This document shows positions 51,316 to 60,450 of a DNA stretch of 64,000 nucleotides, piece after piece. Where the stretch lies: NCBI RefSeq assembly GCF_011927785.1, contig NZ_JAATJK010000001.1:2294001-2358000 (forward strand), read 5' to 3'. The translations under genes and the position numbers were made by a program. The stretch comes from Micromonospora profundi (GTDB lineage Bacteria; Actinomycetota; Actinomycetes; Mycobacteriales; Micromonosporaceae). The stretch's first letter is position 1; each line of letters begins with the position of its first letter. Below the pieces are notes generated by a model, which did not search any database, was not told the origin of the DNA, and worked only from the letters and a program-made list of their open reading frames with translations.

Positions 51316-52614
51316 TCAGTCGTCCCCGGGTACCCGCAGCACGGCCATCCGGACGGCCTCGTCGGCGTCGGCGGGTACGCAGCGCAGGTCGAGCAGAAGC
51401 CGACCCCGCACCACACGGCCGAGGATCGGCTGCTCTCCGGTACGCAGCGGCGCCGCGTACCGTTCGGGCAGGCTCAGCGCCCACGAGCCCAGCTCGACAC
51501 CGGGTGCGCCGCCCCCGCCGACCACGGCGACGGCCGGTACCACCTCGGCCTTGCGGCCGTCGGCGCCGAGCCTGTCGCGTAACCGCTCCACCCGCTCGCG
51601 CAGGGCGCCCGGGTCGGCGTGCAGCGCCATCCGGGTCGGCGTGTCGGGTTGGTGCACTGTGGCGCCGAGCGCGGCCAGGGTGAGCTTGTCGACGCGCAGC
51701 GCACGGGCCAGGGGGTGGCGGCGCAGCCTGTCGATCAGCTCGGCGTCGCCGAGCAGCAGCCCCGCCTGCGGGCCGCCGAGCAGCTTGTCGCCGCTGGCGG
51801 TGACGAGCGCGGCCCCGGCGCGCAGGGTGTCCGCCGCGTTCGGTTCGTCGGGCAGCAGCGGGTCCGCGGCGAGCAGGCCGGAGCCGATGTCGGCGACCAC
51901 AGGCACCTCGAGCGTTGCCAGTTGTCGTACCGACGTGGCCGAGGTGAAGCCGGTGACCTTGAAGTTCGACGGATGCACCTTGAGCACGAAGCCGGTCTGC
52001 GGGCCGATCACCGCGGCGTAGTCCGCGAGTGTGGTGCGGTTGGTGGTTCCCACCTCCCGCAGCCGGGCGCCGGTGCTCTCCAGCAGGTCGGGCAGGCGGA
52101 ACCCGTCCCCGATCTCGACAAGCTCGCCCCGGCTGACCACGATCTCCCGACCGGCGGCCAACGCGGTGGCGGCCAACACCAGCGCGGCCGCGCCGTTGTT
52201 GACCACGTGCACGGCGTCCGCGTCGGGCACGGCGGCGGCGAGCGCGTCGAGGGCGTCCCGGCCCCGGCGGGCACGTCGCCCGGTGGTCAGGTCCAGCTCG
52301 ACGTCGGTGTGACCGGCGGCTGCCACGACTGCTGCCACAGCGGCGGACGACAACGCCGCCCGGCCCAGATTGGTGTGCAGCACGACGCCCGTGGCGTTCA
52401 GCACCGCACGGGGCGCCGGGGCCGGCAACGCGGCGACGGCGGCGTCCCGTACCTCGTCGGGGTTGATCTCACCTCGGCGGGCCCGCTCCTGCGCCCGGAC
52501 GACGAGCGCCTTGACCCGGTCCCGGCCCAGGGACGCGGCTGCCGCGACCAACTGCGGGTCGGCCAGCAACGTGTCGGTGCGGGGCACCCGACGTCGCGGA
52601 TCGCCGTCGCGCAT
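51316..52614 (-). CDS. selA: L-seryl-tRNA(Sec) selenium transferase
   Basis: A 432-residue PLP enzyme that converts Ser-tRNA-Sec to Sec-tRNA-Sec with selenophosphate. PRTDTLLADPQLVAAAASLG, LNATGVVLHTNLGRAALS and the PLP Lys in ASGDKLLGGPQAGLLLG are diagnostic. ATG 52614 follows GAGG. A longer in-frame start at 52746 would run through the tRNA-Sec gene and is rejected. SelD, the selenophosphate source, is not in the window. Confidence 0.95.
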   Translation of the reverse strand: MRDGDPRRRVPRTDTLLADPQLVAAAASLGRDRVKALVVRAQERARRGEINPDEVRDAAVAALPAPAPRAVLNATGVVLHTNLGRAALSSAAVAAVVAAAGHTDVELDLTTGRRARRGRDALDALAAAVPDADAVHVVNNGAAALVLAATALAAGREIVVSRGELVEIGDGFRLPDLLESTGARLREVGTTNRTTLADYAAVIGPQTGFVLKVHPSNFKVTGFTSATSVRQLATLEVPVVADIGSGLLAADPLLPDEPNAADTLRAGAALVTASGDKLLGGPQAGLLLGDAELIDRLRRHPLARALRVDKLTLAALGATVHQPDTPTRMALHADPGALRERVERLRDRLGADGRKAEVVPAVAVVGGGGAPGVELGSWALSLPERYAAPLRTGEQPILGRVVRGRLLLDLRCVPADADEAVRMAVLRVPGDD

Positions 52615-52633
52615 CGCCTCATCTCCTGCCGCT

Positions 52634-52729
52634 TGGCGGAGACGGACGGGAATCGAACCCGCCTGGCCCGGGTCCCGGACCACACCGGTTTTGAAGACCG
52701 GGAGGGGCACCAGCCGCCTGAACGCCTCC
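52634..52729 (-). tRNA. selC: tRNA-Sec (anticodon UCA)
   Basis: The - strand reads GGAGGCGTTCAGGCGGCTGG at the 5' end, CGGTCTTCAAAACCGG as anticodon arm (TCA at 52692-52694), an enlarged variable arm (GTGGTCCGGGACCCGGGCCA region) and GCGGGTTCGATTCCCGT as T arm, ending in GTCTCCG-CCA. The long acceptor/T helix and long variable arm are typical of tRNA-Sec. CCA is encoded. It sits between fdhC and selA on the same strand, 19 bases before selA. Confidence 0.95.
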
Positions 52730-52763
52730 GTCGGACATTCGATCACAACGCCGACGTGGCCGC

Positions 52764-53969
52764 TCAGTCAGCCGGCAGATCCGTCCTGGTCCGCCGCGCG
52801 TTCACCCTCTCGCGTTGCGGCACCACCGTGTAACGCGGGTCGCGCGCCGACACCACACCGCCGTAGAAGATGCCGAACCGGGTGACCACCGACGCCGCCA
52901 GCAACGCGGCACCGGACAGCGCACCGACCGCCCGGCTGCGCCGGCCCAGCACCGCCCCGGTGACCCCGGCGGCGGTCAACAGCCGACCGGCGCGCAGCAA
53001 CCGACCGGGCCGGCCCTGCCGGTAGGGCTCGCTGAGCAACCCGAGCCGGGTCTCCACCCGGTGCGCGCCGTACAGTTCCAGGGCCGCGCCGGCCACCGCC
53101 ATCCGCCGGGCCGGCCCGGCCTCGGCGGGCGGCGCGGCGAGCAGACCCACGCCGGCGCCGCTGGCCAACGCGCTGCCCGCGAAGACGACAGGCAACTCGG
53201 GGTACGCCTCATGCCACGACGGCACCGCCGTGTCGGCGAGCAACACCCCTGTGTACGTGGCAAGCGCCGGAGCCGTGGCGGCGGCGACCAGCCCAGCGGC
53301 GTGCCCGGCGGGTGGCAGTGCCCGGCCGACGAGCCCGAGCAGCCCACGCCGGGGCAGCAGGCCGGCGCCCTCGGCGATCGCGGCGACACCGGCGGCCGGC
53401 CCGAACGCCGTGAGAATCCAGGTGCCCACCGACATGGGCGAGGTCGGCTTTGCCACCCGCAGCATGTGGTGGAACCGCTCCGGCCGGCCCAGGTCCCGGA
53501 TCAGGAACACGGCGCTGGCGCTCACGGCGGCCAGGGCCGTGACCCGGCCCGCTCGGCGCAGCGCCGGCCGCCCGGTGACCTGTCCCCCGGCGGCGAGCAG
53601 TGACGAGCCGGCGGCCAGCCCGCCGGTGAACAGGTACGCGGCGATGTCCCACTTCCACACCGGCGGCTTGAGGATCGGCCTGCCGTAGTACGAGGTGAAT
53701 TCGGCTTCCGGCACCCGGATGTCCTCGCCACCGCCGCGCCGGCCACCCCGCCGTTTGGGGCTGCGGGCGGGGAGTTGGTCGACGGCTTGGCGGTTGGGGT
53801 CGGCGGCTTGGCCTGGGCGCTCGTCGGCCTGGGGGCCGCGGCGGGCGCTGTCGGCGGCCTGGCGGTCGCGGGCGCTGTCGGCGGCCTGGCGGTCGCGGGC
53901 GCTGTCGGCGGCCTGGCGGTCGCGGAAGCGGCGGAACAGGTCGCCGACCTGCGGGCGGTGTGGACTCAC
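52764..53969 (-). CDS. NrfD-type membrane subunit of formate dehydrogenase
   Basis: A 401-residue quinone-reactive membrane protein of the NrfD/PsrC family in place of cytochrome b. After a cytoplasmic N-terminus come eight or so hydrophobic segments (WKWDIAAYLFTGGLAAGSSL; AGRVTALAAVSASAVFLIRD; SVGTWILTAFGPAAGVAAIA) and the FHHMLRVAKPTSPMS loop. GTG 53969 overlaps the FdhB stop (GTGA). The first 60 residues contain three copies of the 9-residue unit DRQAADSAR, encoded by a 27-bp tandem repeat. It passes formate electrons to menaquinone. Confidence 0.88.
   Translation of the reverse strand: MSPHRPQVGDLFRRFRDRQAADSARDRQAADSARDRQAADSARRGPQADERPGQAADPNRQAVDQLPARSPKRRGGRRGGGEDIRVPEAEFTSYYGRPILKPPVWKWDIAAYLFTGGLAAGSSLLAAGGQVTGRPALRRAGRVTALAAVSASAVFLIRDLGRPERFHHMLRVAKPTSPMSVGTWILTAFGPAAGVAAIAEGAGLLPRRGLLGLVGRALPPAGHAAGLVAAATAPALATYTGVLLADTAVPSWHEAYPELPVVFAGSALASGAGVGLLAAPPAEAGPARRMAVAGAALELYGAHRVETRLGLLSEPYRQGRPGRLLRAGRLLTAAGVTGAVLGRRSRAVGALSGAALLAASVVTRFGIFYGGVVSARDPRYTVVPQRERVNARRTRTDLPAD
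53843..53923 (-). repeat. 27-bp tandem repeat (3 copies) in the NrfD-type gene
   Basis: Units begin at 53843, 53870 and 53897 and appear identical. The repeat is in frame and encodes DRQAADSAR three times in the cytoplasmic N-terminus, so copy number can change without a frameshift. Confidence 0.85.
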
Positions 53970-55189
53970 GAGGATCTCCCGGCGAACGCGACGACGGTAG
54001 CCGCCGCCATGGCCAGTGCGGCGAGGCCTGCGCGTTTCCACATCGCCGGCAGATCCCGCGTCGTCACCACCGGATCCGGCGGCAACCCATACACCTCCGG
54101 CTCATCCAACAACAAAAAGAACGCCCCATCACCACCCACACCATCGTTCGGGTCATGCCCATACAACCGCGCCTCGGACACCCCCCGCCCATGCAACGTC
54201 GCCACCCGCACAGCAGCCCGCTCCCGCAACTCATCCAACGGCCCGTACTGGATCGACTCCGTCGGACACGCCTGCGCACACGCCGGCGTCATCCCCGCAC
54301 CCAACCGGTCATAACACAGCGTGCACTTCCACGCCCGACCATCACCCCTACGCTGATCGATCACCCCATACGGACACGCCGAAATGCAGTACCCACACCC
54401 ATTACAGATGTCCTCCTGCACCACCACCGTCCCGAACTCGGTCCGAAACAACGAACCCGTAGGACAGACATCCAGACAAGCCGCATGCGTGCAGTGCTTA
54501 CACACATCCGACATCATCAACCAGCGGAAATCCGTACGCCCCTCCGCGCCCGTTCCCCGACCCGGCGGCTGCGCACCCGGCATCCCCAGAAACTCCGGAC
54601 CGGCAGCCCGGCCGGTGGCGGGCGGGGCGTCGGCGGTGCCCCTGCCTGCGGCATTCGAGGCGCCGGCAGCCGAGCCGCCAGCCGGACCGGCAGCAAAGGG
54701 AGCGCCCAGCACGTCGACCGGCCCGCCGGTGGCACCGCCGTGGTCGCCGACGGACACGCCGGCACCGTCCTGGTCGCCGACGGACATGCGGGCAGCGGCC
54801 GGCGGTGAACCGGGCGGCAGGCCCGGCTGAGTGCCGGTCGGGCCGGTAGTGCCGGCCGCGACGGTCGCCGACGCCGCGCTGGCCGTCCCGCCGGTCGGGG
54901 TACCCGTGAACGGCGCACTCCCATGCCCCGACGGGCGGGGCTGTTCGATGAAAGCGACGTGTCGCCACGAGTTCGCGGTCAACGCTCCGGTGTTGTCGTA
55001 CGACATTCCCAGCAGGTCCAGGCCGGAGCCGGGCACCCCGTTCCACTCCTTGCAGGCAACCTCGCACGCCTTGCAGCCGATGCACACGCTGGTGTCGGTG
55101 AAGAACCCCATCCGCGGCGGCGCGTCCTCGTAGCCGGCGTCCGGCGCCGGGTCGAGCGGCCCGTACAGGCTGTTCGGGTCAGGAAGCAC
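53966..55189 (-). CDS. Formate dehydrogenase iron-sulfur subunit (FdhB-like)
   Basis: A 407-residue electron-transfer subunit with four [4Fe-4S] Cys clusters: CIGCKACEVAC (36-46), CKHCTHAACLDVCP (230-243), CNGCGYCISACP and CTLCYDRLGAG with CAQACP. One C-terminal membrane anchor (AGLAALAMAAATVVAFAG) is present. Residues 87-217 are an unusual Gly/Ala/Pro/Thr-rich insertion between the first cluster and the others. GTG 55189 is preceded by GGGGAGG and overlaps fdhA by 11 bases. Confidence 0.92.
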   Translation of the reverse strand: MLPDPNSLYGPLDPAPDAGYEDAPPRMGFFTDTSVCIGCKACEVACKEWNGVPGSGLDLLGMSYDNTGALTANSWRHVAFIEQPRPSGHGSAPFTGTPTGGTASAASATVAAGTTGPTGTQPGLPPGSPPAAARMSVGDQDGAGVSVGDHGGATGGPVDVLGAPFAAGPAGGSAAGASNAAGRGTADAPPATGRAAGPEFLGMPGAQPPGRGTGAEGRTDFRWLMMSDVCKHCTHAACLDVCPTGSLFRTEFGTVVVQEDICNGCGYCISACPYGVIDQRRGDGRAWKCTLCYDRLGAGMTPACAQACPTESIQYGPLDELRERAAVRVATLHGRGVSEARLYGHDPNDGVGGDGAFFLLLDEPEVYGLPPDPVVTTRDLPAMWKRAGLAALAMAAATVVAFAGRSS

Positions 55190-58100
55190 CCCGCGCCTCC
55201 CCGTCCTTGTCAATGGTCACGGCCGGCGCGTGCCCTCCCGGAGTGATCCCCGCCCGGCGCTGGTAGTCAGCGACCAGGTCGAGCAACGCCGACCCGGTGG
55301 GCCTACGGCCCGGCCGCACGTCGCAGGTACCGATCTTGCTCTCCTGGATGAGCACGTTGGGGTCGAGGGTGATGCCGAACAGGTCGTTCGCCGAGTCGCC
55401 GGTCACCAGACCCTCGAACCCGAAGTGGTACGGCAACCACACCTGATGGATGGTCCGACCGTCGACCCGCAGCGGCGTGAGCCGGTCGGTCACCAGCACC
55501 TTCGCCTCGATCACAGCGCGGCCGCTCACCAGGTGCGCCCACCCCAGATGCGCCAGCCCGGTCTCGGCGGCCAACTCCGGTGACACCTCCACGAACATCT
55601 CCGGCTGCAACTCGGCAAGCGGTCGCACCGTCCGGCTCATCCCGCCCGCCGTGTGGTGCTCGGTGAGCCGGCTGACCGTGAAGACGTACGGGAAGACCTG
55701 GTTGTGCTCCTCCGGCGGGCTCGGGTTCACCGAGTTCACGGGATGCGCGTACGACTTGCGGGTCGGGTTGGCCTGCTGCCGGTACAGCGGGTTGCGCACC
55801 GGCGACTCGACAGGTTCGTAGTGCGTCGGCAGCGGCCCGTCCAGGACGCCGCTGGGCGCGTACAACCAGCCCTTGCCGTCGCCCTGCATGACGAACGGAT
55901 CGTCACCGGCGATGCCCTCGGTGCCGGACGCGCCGGGTGGCGGCCGGTAGGACGGCGGTTTGGTCTTCTCGAAGTCCGGTACGTCGTAGCCGGTCCACTC
56001 GCCCTTGTCCGGGTCCCACCACACGTACTTCTTGCGCTCGCTCCACGGCTTACCGTCCGGGTCGGCCGAGGCGCGGTTGTAGAGGATCCGCCGGTTCGCC
56101 GGCCACGCCCAACCCCACTCGGCGGCCACCCAGTCCTGCTCGTGCCGGGACTTACGGCGGGCGGCCTGGTTGACGCCGTCGGCGTACACGCCCGTGTAGA
56201 TCCAGCAGCCGATCGCTGTGGAGCCGTCCGCGCGGGCCTCGGCGAAGCTCGACAGTGGTCGGCCGGTCGTGACGTCGTACCCGTTGATCTCGCGCAGGAC
56301 CGCCTCGGCGCTCGGCTCGTCACGCGGACCGTGCGTGGGGTAGTCCCAGGTGAGGTCGAGCAACGAGCGGTCGCGCGGCAGGTCGGAGCCGGCCAGCTTC
56401 TCGCGCAGCTTGCGGCCGAGGTGGTAGAAGAACCACAGCTCGGAGCGGGCGTCGCCTGGCGGCTCGACGGCCTTCTCGCGCCACTGCAACAGGCGCTGCG
56501 TCTGGGTGAACGTGCCCTCCTTCTCCACGTGCGAGGCGGCGGGCAGGAAGAACACCTCCGTACGACACTCCTCCGGGACGATCTCTCCGGTGGCCACCTC
56601 GGGACCGTTCTGCCAGAACGTCGCACTCTCGATCATGAACAGATCCCGGACCACAAGCCAGTCCAGATTCGCCATGCCGAGCCGCTGCGCCCGCCCGTGC
56701 GCCGACCCGACCGCCGGGTTCTGACCCAGCAGGAAATAGCCCTTGATCTTCCCGTCGATCATGTTCAACACCTGCTGGTACGTGCCGTGATCGCCGGTCA
56801 GGCGAGGAAGGTAGCCGTAGCAGAAGTCGTTGTCCGGTGTCGCGGCCTCACCCCAGTACGCCTTGAGCAGGCTGGCGGCGAACGACTCGGCGTTGCCCCA
56901 GAAGCCCTTCTGGCCCGGGTGGCGGATGCTGTCGACCCACTCGTCGAAGGTCGGGTGATCGGCGTGGTGCGGCATCGGAAGGTAGCCCGGCAGCAGATTG
57001 AACAACGTCGGGATGTCGGTGGACCCCTGGATGCTGGCGTGGCCCCGCAACGCCATGATCCCGCCACCGGGGCGACCCATGTTGCCCAACAGCAACTGGA
57101 TGATCGCGCCGGTCCGGATGTACTGCACACCAACGCTGTGCTGCGTCCAGCCCACCGAGTAGATCAGCATGCCGGTGCGGTCGCGGCCGGAGTTGCGCGT
57201 CCACGCCTGCGCCAGCTCCAGGAACTTCTCCTGCGGGATGCCGCAGACCCGCTCCACCATCTCCGGCGTGTAGCGGGAGAAGTGTCGCTTCAGGATCTGG
57301 TACACGCAGCGCGGATGCTGCAACGTCTCGTCGCGCTGGGTCTGCCCGCCCACCTGGGCACCGTGCGACTCGTGCTCCATCCCCGCTGCGGAGTCGCGCT
57401 CCTTGGCCGTGTGCCCGCTGCCCGAGGAGTCCTCGTGGCCCGCGTACTGCCAGCTGTCCTGGACGTAGCTTCCGGTCTCCGGGTCGAAGCCGGAGAAGAA
57501 CCCGTCGCCGTCCTCGGTGTCGCTGAACCGCTCGCTGATGATCGTCGCCGCGTTGGTGTACGACAGCACGTACTCCCGGAAGTCCAGCTCGTTCTCCAGG
57601 ATGTAGCGCACCACCCCACCCAGCAACGCGATGTCCGTACCCGCCCGGATCGGCAGATAGCTGTCCGCCACCGCACTGGTCCGGGTGAACCGCGGGTCGA
57701 CGTGGAACACCTTGGCGCCACGACGCTTGGCCTCCATCACCCACTGGAAACCCACAGGGTGTGCCTCGGCCATGTTGGAGCCCTGAATGACGATGACGTC
57801 AGCGTTGGCGATGTCCTGCTGAAAGTCCGTCGCACCGCCACGACCGAAGCTGGCCCCCAGACCGGGGACGGTGGCGGAGTGTCAAATACGCGCCTGGTTC
57901 TCGATCTGCAACGCGCCCGCCGCGGTGAACAACTTCTTGATGAGGTAGTTCTCCTCGTTGTCCAACGTCGCCCCACCCAGACTGGAGAAACCCAGCGTGC
58001 GGTTGAGCGGGCGGCCCTGCGTGTCGACGTCCTCCCAGGTCTGCTCGCGTGCGGCGAGCACCCGGTCGGCGATCATGTCGAGCGCGGTGTCGAGCTCCAG

Positions 58101-58451
58101 GTCTTCCCACTGCGTCGAGTACGGGCGGCGATAGCGGACCTTCGTCTGCCGCAGCGGGCTCGTCACGAGGCTCTTGCTCGCCGAGCCCTTCGGACACAGC
58201 CGACCCCGCGAGATCGGGCTGTCCGAATCACCCTCGATCTGACTGACCCGCCCGTCTTTGACGAACACCCGCTGACCACAACCCACAGCGCAGTACGGAC
58301 ACACGGACCGGGCGACACTGTCGGCGGTCTCCGTGCGGGCGGTCAACTCTGCCGTACGGGTGGACTGCGCCGCGACGCCCCGGCCGAGCGGGTCCGTGCC
58401 GGTGAGCTGCCGATAAACCGGCCAACCCTCGATGAACGTCCGCAGACCCAT
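55179..58451 (-). CDS. fdhA: Formate dehydrogenase catalytic subunit, selenoprotein (in-frame UGA = Sec)
   Basis: A 1090-residue molybdopterin oxidoreductase that oxidises formate to CO2. The N-terminal [4Fe-4S] motif is CPYCAVGCGQ...LCPKG, and the Mo-binding residue is selenocysteine 190, encoded by TGA at 57882-57884 in the context NQARI-U-HSATVPGLG. A SECIS hairpin follows at once. Without Sec the gene would look like two proteins (202 and 864 aa). ATG 58451 is preceded by GGGAGGGGG; an ATG at 58490 has no ribosome-binding site. No twin-arginine signal is seen, so it may face the cytoplasm. Confidence 0.94.
57835..57877 (-). promoter_or_regulatory. SECIS element of fdhA
   Basis: On the mRNA, 4 bases after the UGA, CCGCCAC (57871-57877) can pair with GTGGCGG (57835-57841). 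An inner stem CCCC/GGGG encloses the apical loop GGUCUG (57858-57863). GGUCU in the loop is the SelB contact in the E. coli fdhF element. The position about 20 bases after UGA fits bacterial SECIS elements. Confidence 0.85.
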
Positions 58452-58761
58452 CCCCGACACCCCCTCCCACGCGAGCGACCCCACGAACATAGGTCAGACG
58501 AGCGGCCTTCGCGAACCGAGGTCCCAGTCGTCGGGCACAGGCTCCAGTCGTCGGACGCAGAAACAGTGCCGCCCCCGACCGGGTGGGTCGGGGGCGGCAC
58601 CGGTGTCGGTGTGCAGGTCGCCTCTCGGCGAGTGGCGCGACGCGGCTCCAGCCTGACGGTATTCCGCGACGGCGATATTAGGTGAGGCCCGGGGACACTG
58701 GATCACACCGACACTGTCCACAACCCGCCCCACCACAACCTTGTTCCCAACCCGCACCCGC

Positions 58762-58807
58762 CGCGCGGCACCCGCACCTGCTGTGCCCGTCGCGCGGCAC
58801 CCGCACC
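58762..58807. repeat. Direct repeat CGCGCGGCACCCGCACC, two copies
   Basis: Copies at 58762-58778 and 58791-58807, 29 bases apart, followed by a partial third start (CGTCGCGGGG). They lie against the left arm of the large hairpin. Confidence 0.7.
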
Positions 58808-58816
58808 CGTCGCGGG

Positions 58817-58871
58817 GCTGAATCTTGGACAGCTTCCGTCCGTGGCTAACGGAAACTGTCCAAGATTCAGC
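58817..58871. repeat. Large palindromic element, 23-base arms
   Basis: GCTGAATCTTGGACAG (58817-58832) pairs perfectly with 58856-58871, and TTCCGT/ACGGAA continues the stem after one mismatch, leaving a 9-base loop. It may be the terminator of the lysozyme-like gene or a REP/MITE-type repeat. It is less G+C-rich than its surroundings. Confidence 0.75.
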
Positions 58872-58961
58872 GACGGCGGGTATGCGGGCGGTGGACATGC
58901 CGCTGGCCGGCACCCCGGAGTGGGGTGCCGGCCAGCGGATCTTGCGGTGCTGTGAGGTGGG

Positions 58962-59552
58962 TCAGCTGTTCCAGTACTGGGCGACCAGGTCAGCGGCCTG
59001 CTGCTCCCACTGCGCGTAGGCGTCCGGGTACGCCGACACCTGCACCGTCTGCGCGGCCACGGTCAACGGCATGTCCTGCCACCCGTCAACCTGCTTCAAA
59101 CCCTTCAGGAACGCGGTGGTGGAGTAGTCGGGGTCGGTGATCTGCTCCGGCGTACCCCAACCCGAGCTCGGACGCTGCTGGAACAAACCCTGCGAGTCAT
59201 GATCGTTGCGGTCACCCAGGTGACCCAGGTTCTCCAACTTCGACTCCTGCAGACTCGTACCGATCGAGATCACCGCAGCCCGCTCAGGCATGCCGGCCTT
59301 CTTCGTCGCAGCGATGATCGCCTTCACATTCGCGGTCTGCTCGTCGTTGAGGGCGATCCGCGACTGCGCGCCCTGCGTACCGTGCGGGATCAACTTGCCG
59401 GTATCAGGCTTGTCGGCCTGCACCACCGCCACCGGCTTGACACCCACCGCAGCGTCGGCGGCGTTGTGGCCGGCGATGGGGCCGGCAAAGATACCGCCGG
59501 CGAAGGCGAGACCAGCAACGGACAGCATGCTCTTACGAATGATCGTGTTCAT
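58962..59552 (-). CDS. Secreted lysozyme/transglycosylase-like protein
   Basis: A 196-residue exported protein. ATG 59552 has GGAG about 8 bases upstream and the signal peptide ends near AADAAVG. The mature part has ISIGTSLQESKLENLGHLGD with a candidate catalytic Glu and DHDSQGLFQQRPSSGWGTPE, which is the pattern of small actinobacterial SLT-like cell-wall hydrolases. The C-terminus (PDAYAQWEQQAADLVAQYW) is also typical. Two GGAAT-N18-GTT promoters upstream suggest control by a SigR/SigH-type stress sigma factor. Confidence 0.82.
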   Translation of the reverse strand: MNTIIRKSMLSVAGLAFAGGIFAGPIAGHNAADAAVGVKPVAVVQADKPDTGKLIPHGTQGAQSRIALNDEQTANVKAIIAATKKAGMPERAAVISIGTSLQESKLENLGHLGDRNDHDSQGLFQQRPSSGWGTPEQITDPDYSTTAFLKGLKQVDGWQDMPLTVAAQTVQVSAYPDAYAQWEQQAADLVAQYWNS

Positions 59553-59705
59553 GGGGGTAGCTCCTTCGGGGGTAGGAAACACCCACACACCGGGGGGCGG
59601 CGCACGGGTGTGAGCACCTCGTCCGGCACTGCACAAACAACAAAGGGGGGAAAGTCATTCACGGCGGCCGGGCGCGGGGGCGCCTCTAGCGGCCGGTCCA
59701 TGTGT

Positions 59706-59731
59706 AACGACCCGGGGGCCGGGGCCATTCC
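59706..59731 (-). promoter_or_regulatory. SigR/ECF-type promoter, proximal (GGAAT-N18-GTT)
   Basis: On the - strand GGAAT (59731-59727), exactly 18 bases, then GTT (59708-59706). This is the SigR-type consensus of actinomycetes. It lies about 150 bases ahead of the lysozyme-like start codon. Confidence 0.6.
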
Positions 59732-59831
59732 CGGGGCGGGCCATCCATCGGCAGCCGCGTCGAGCCGGCGCCACGGTCGTTCGGAGGTCTACAACCACCG
59801 GGCCGGGCCAGGCATTCCACCCGCGCCAGCC

Positions 59832-59891
59832 AGTCACGCAACCCGGCGTCCAGCGGGCCGAGCAGTCGCGCAACCCGGCGCCGAGCGGGCC
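59832..59891. repeat. 28-bp imperfect direct repeat
   Basis: Copies at 59832-59859 and 59864-59891 share AGTC-n-CGCAACCCGGCG and AGCGGGCC with about four differences. They lie between the two stress-type promoters. Confidence 0.65.
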
Positions 59892-59954
59892 AGGCGATGC
59901 ATCCCCGCGAGGGGGTGGCCTGCGGCCGGTGGTACTGCGACCGTCAGGGTATGT

Positions 59955-59980
59955 AACCCGGCCGGGGCCGCCACGATTCC
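59955..59980 (-). promoter_or_regulatory. SigR/ECF-type promoter, distal (GGAAT-N18-GTT)
   Basis: GGAAT (59980-59976), 18 bases, GTT (59957-59955) on the - strand, followed by ACATACC. Bases between the boxes resemble the proximal copy (GGCCCCGGCC in both), so the pair looks duplicated. Confidence 0.55.
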
Positions 59981-60450
59981 GGCCTGAGGATGCCACCGGT
60001 CACACCCCACACCACCCAGGACCGGACATACCGCCCAGGATGACACGGCCCGGTCGGGTCAGACTGGCCGTTGCGGCGATGATCCACTCGATATCAAGGG
60101 AACCGGGGTATCCGCCGCATCGGGACACCCCGACATCAATGATCTCGAGTCGATCAAGGGCGCAGCAAGAGGCGAGAGACGGCGGACCACGGACCGGGTG
60201 GGGCCTCCGTGCCCGGCCCAGGGGATCAAGCCTGACCGCCCGGAGCCGGGCACGGTGGCCCCACCCCGGTCGCGACTACCCGCAACATGCCCGGCCACCT
60301 CGGCGGACCGCCCAAGACCGCGAGCCGGGCACGGTGCCCCCCAGCCGCGACGCACCCCGCCATCTCGGGCAGCCACTACGCGGGAGTCATTCCGGGGCGA
60401 TAGTTGCGCGGTGAGCGACACCCGGACTGGCGGGGCGTTACCCTGACAGC

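Larger units (their letters stand above)
58452..58961. other. Intergenic stretch between fdhA and the secreted lysozyme-like gene
   Basis: It carries the fdhA upstream region, a 17-bp direct repeat, a very strong hairpin (58817-58871) and the 3' flank of the next gene. Frames through it show no supported protein. Confidence 0.5.
59553..60450. other. About 900-base non-coding region
   Basis: It contains a 145-base leader and two stress-type promoters for the lysozyme-like gene, a 28-bp direct repeat (59832/59864), short repeats of GAGCCGGGCACGGTG near 60241 and 60318, and GATC-rich imperfect repeats near 60077 and 60139. Frames across it have no recognisable product. No tRNA or other RNA was recognised. 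Confidence 0.5.

Noticed and set aside
52615..52746. N-terminal extension of SelA
   Set aside because: The extension is a translation of the tRNA-Sec gene.
57882..58451. Interpretation of fdhA as a pseudogene or two separate genes
   Set aside because: The TGA falls at the known Sec position, followed by a SECIS hairpin, with tRNA-Sec, SelA and SelB next door.
55653..58685. A 1010-codon open frame on the + strand
   Set aside because: It lies antisense to fdhA and reads through both fdhA parts; biased Arg/Val/Leu composition with no domain.
59705..59990. c-di-AMP (ydaO) riboswitch upstream of the lysozyme-like gene
   Set aside because: Considered because such switches precede actinobacterial wall hydrolases, but the conserved aptamer blocks are absent; the similar segments are explained by two promoter elements.
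60059..60421. A 120-codon - strand frame in the 60-kb gap
   Set aside because: Low-complexity product, no ribosome-binding site, repeat-rich DNA.
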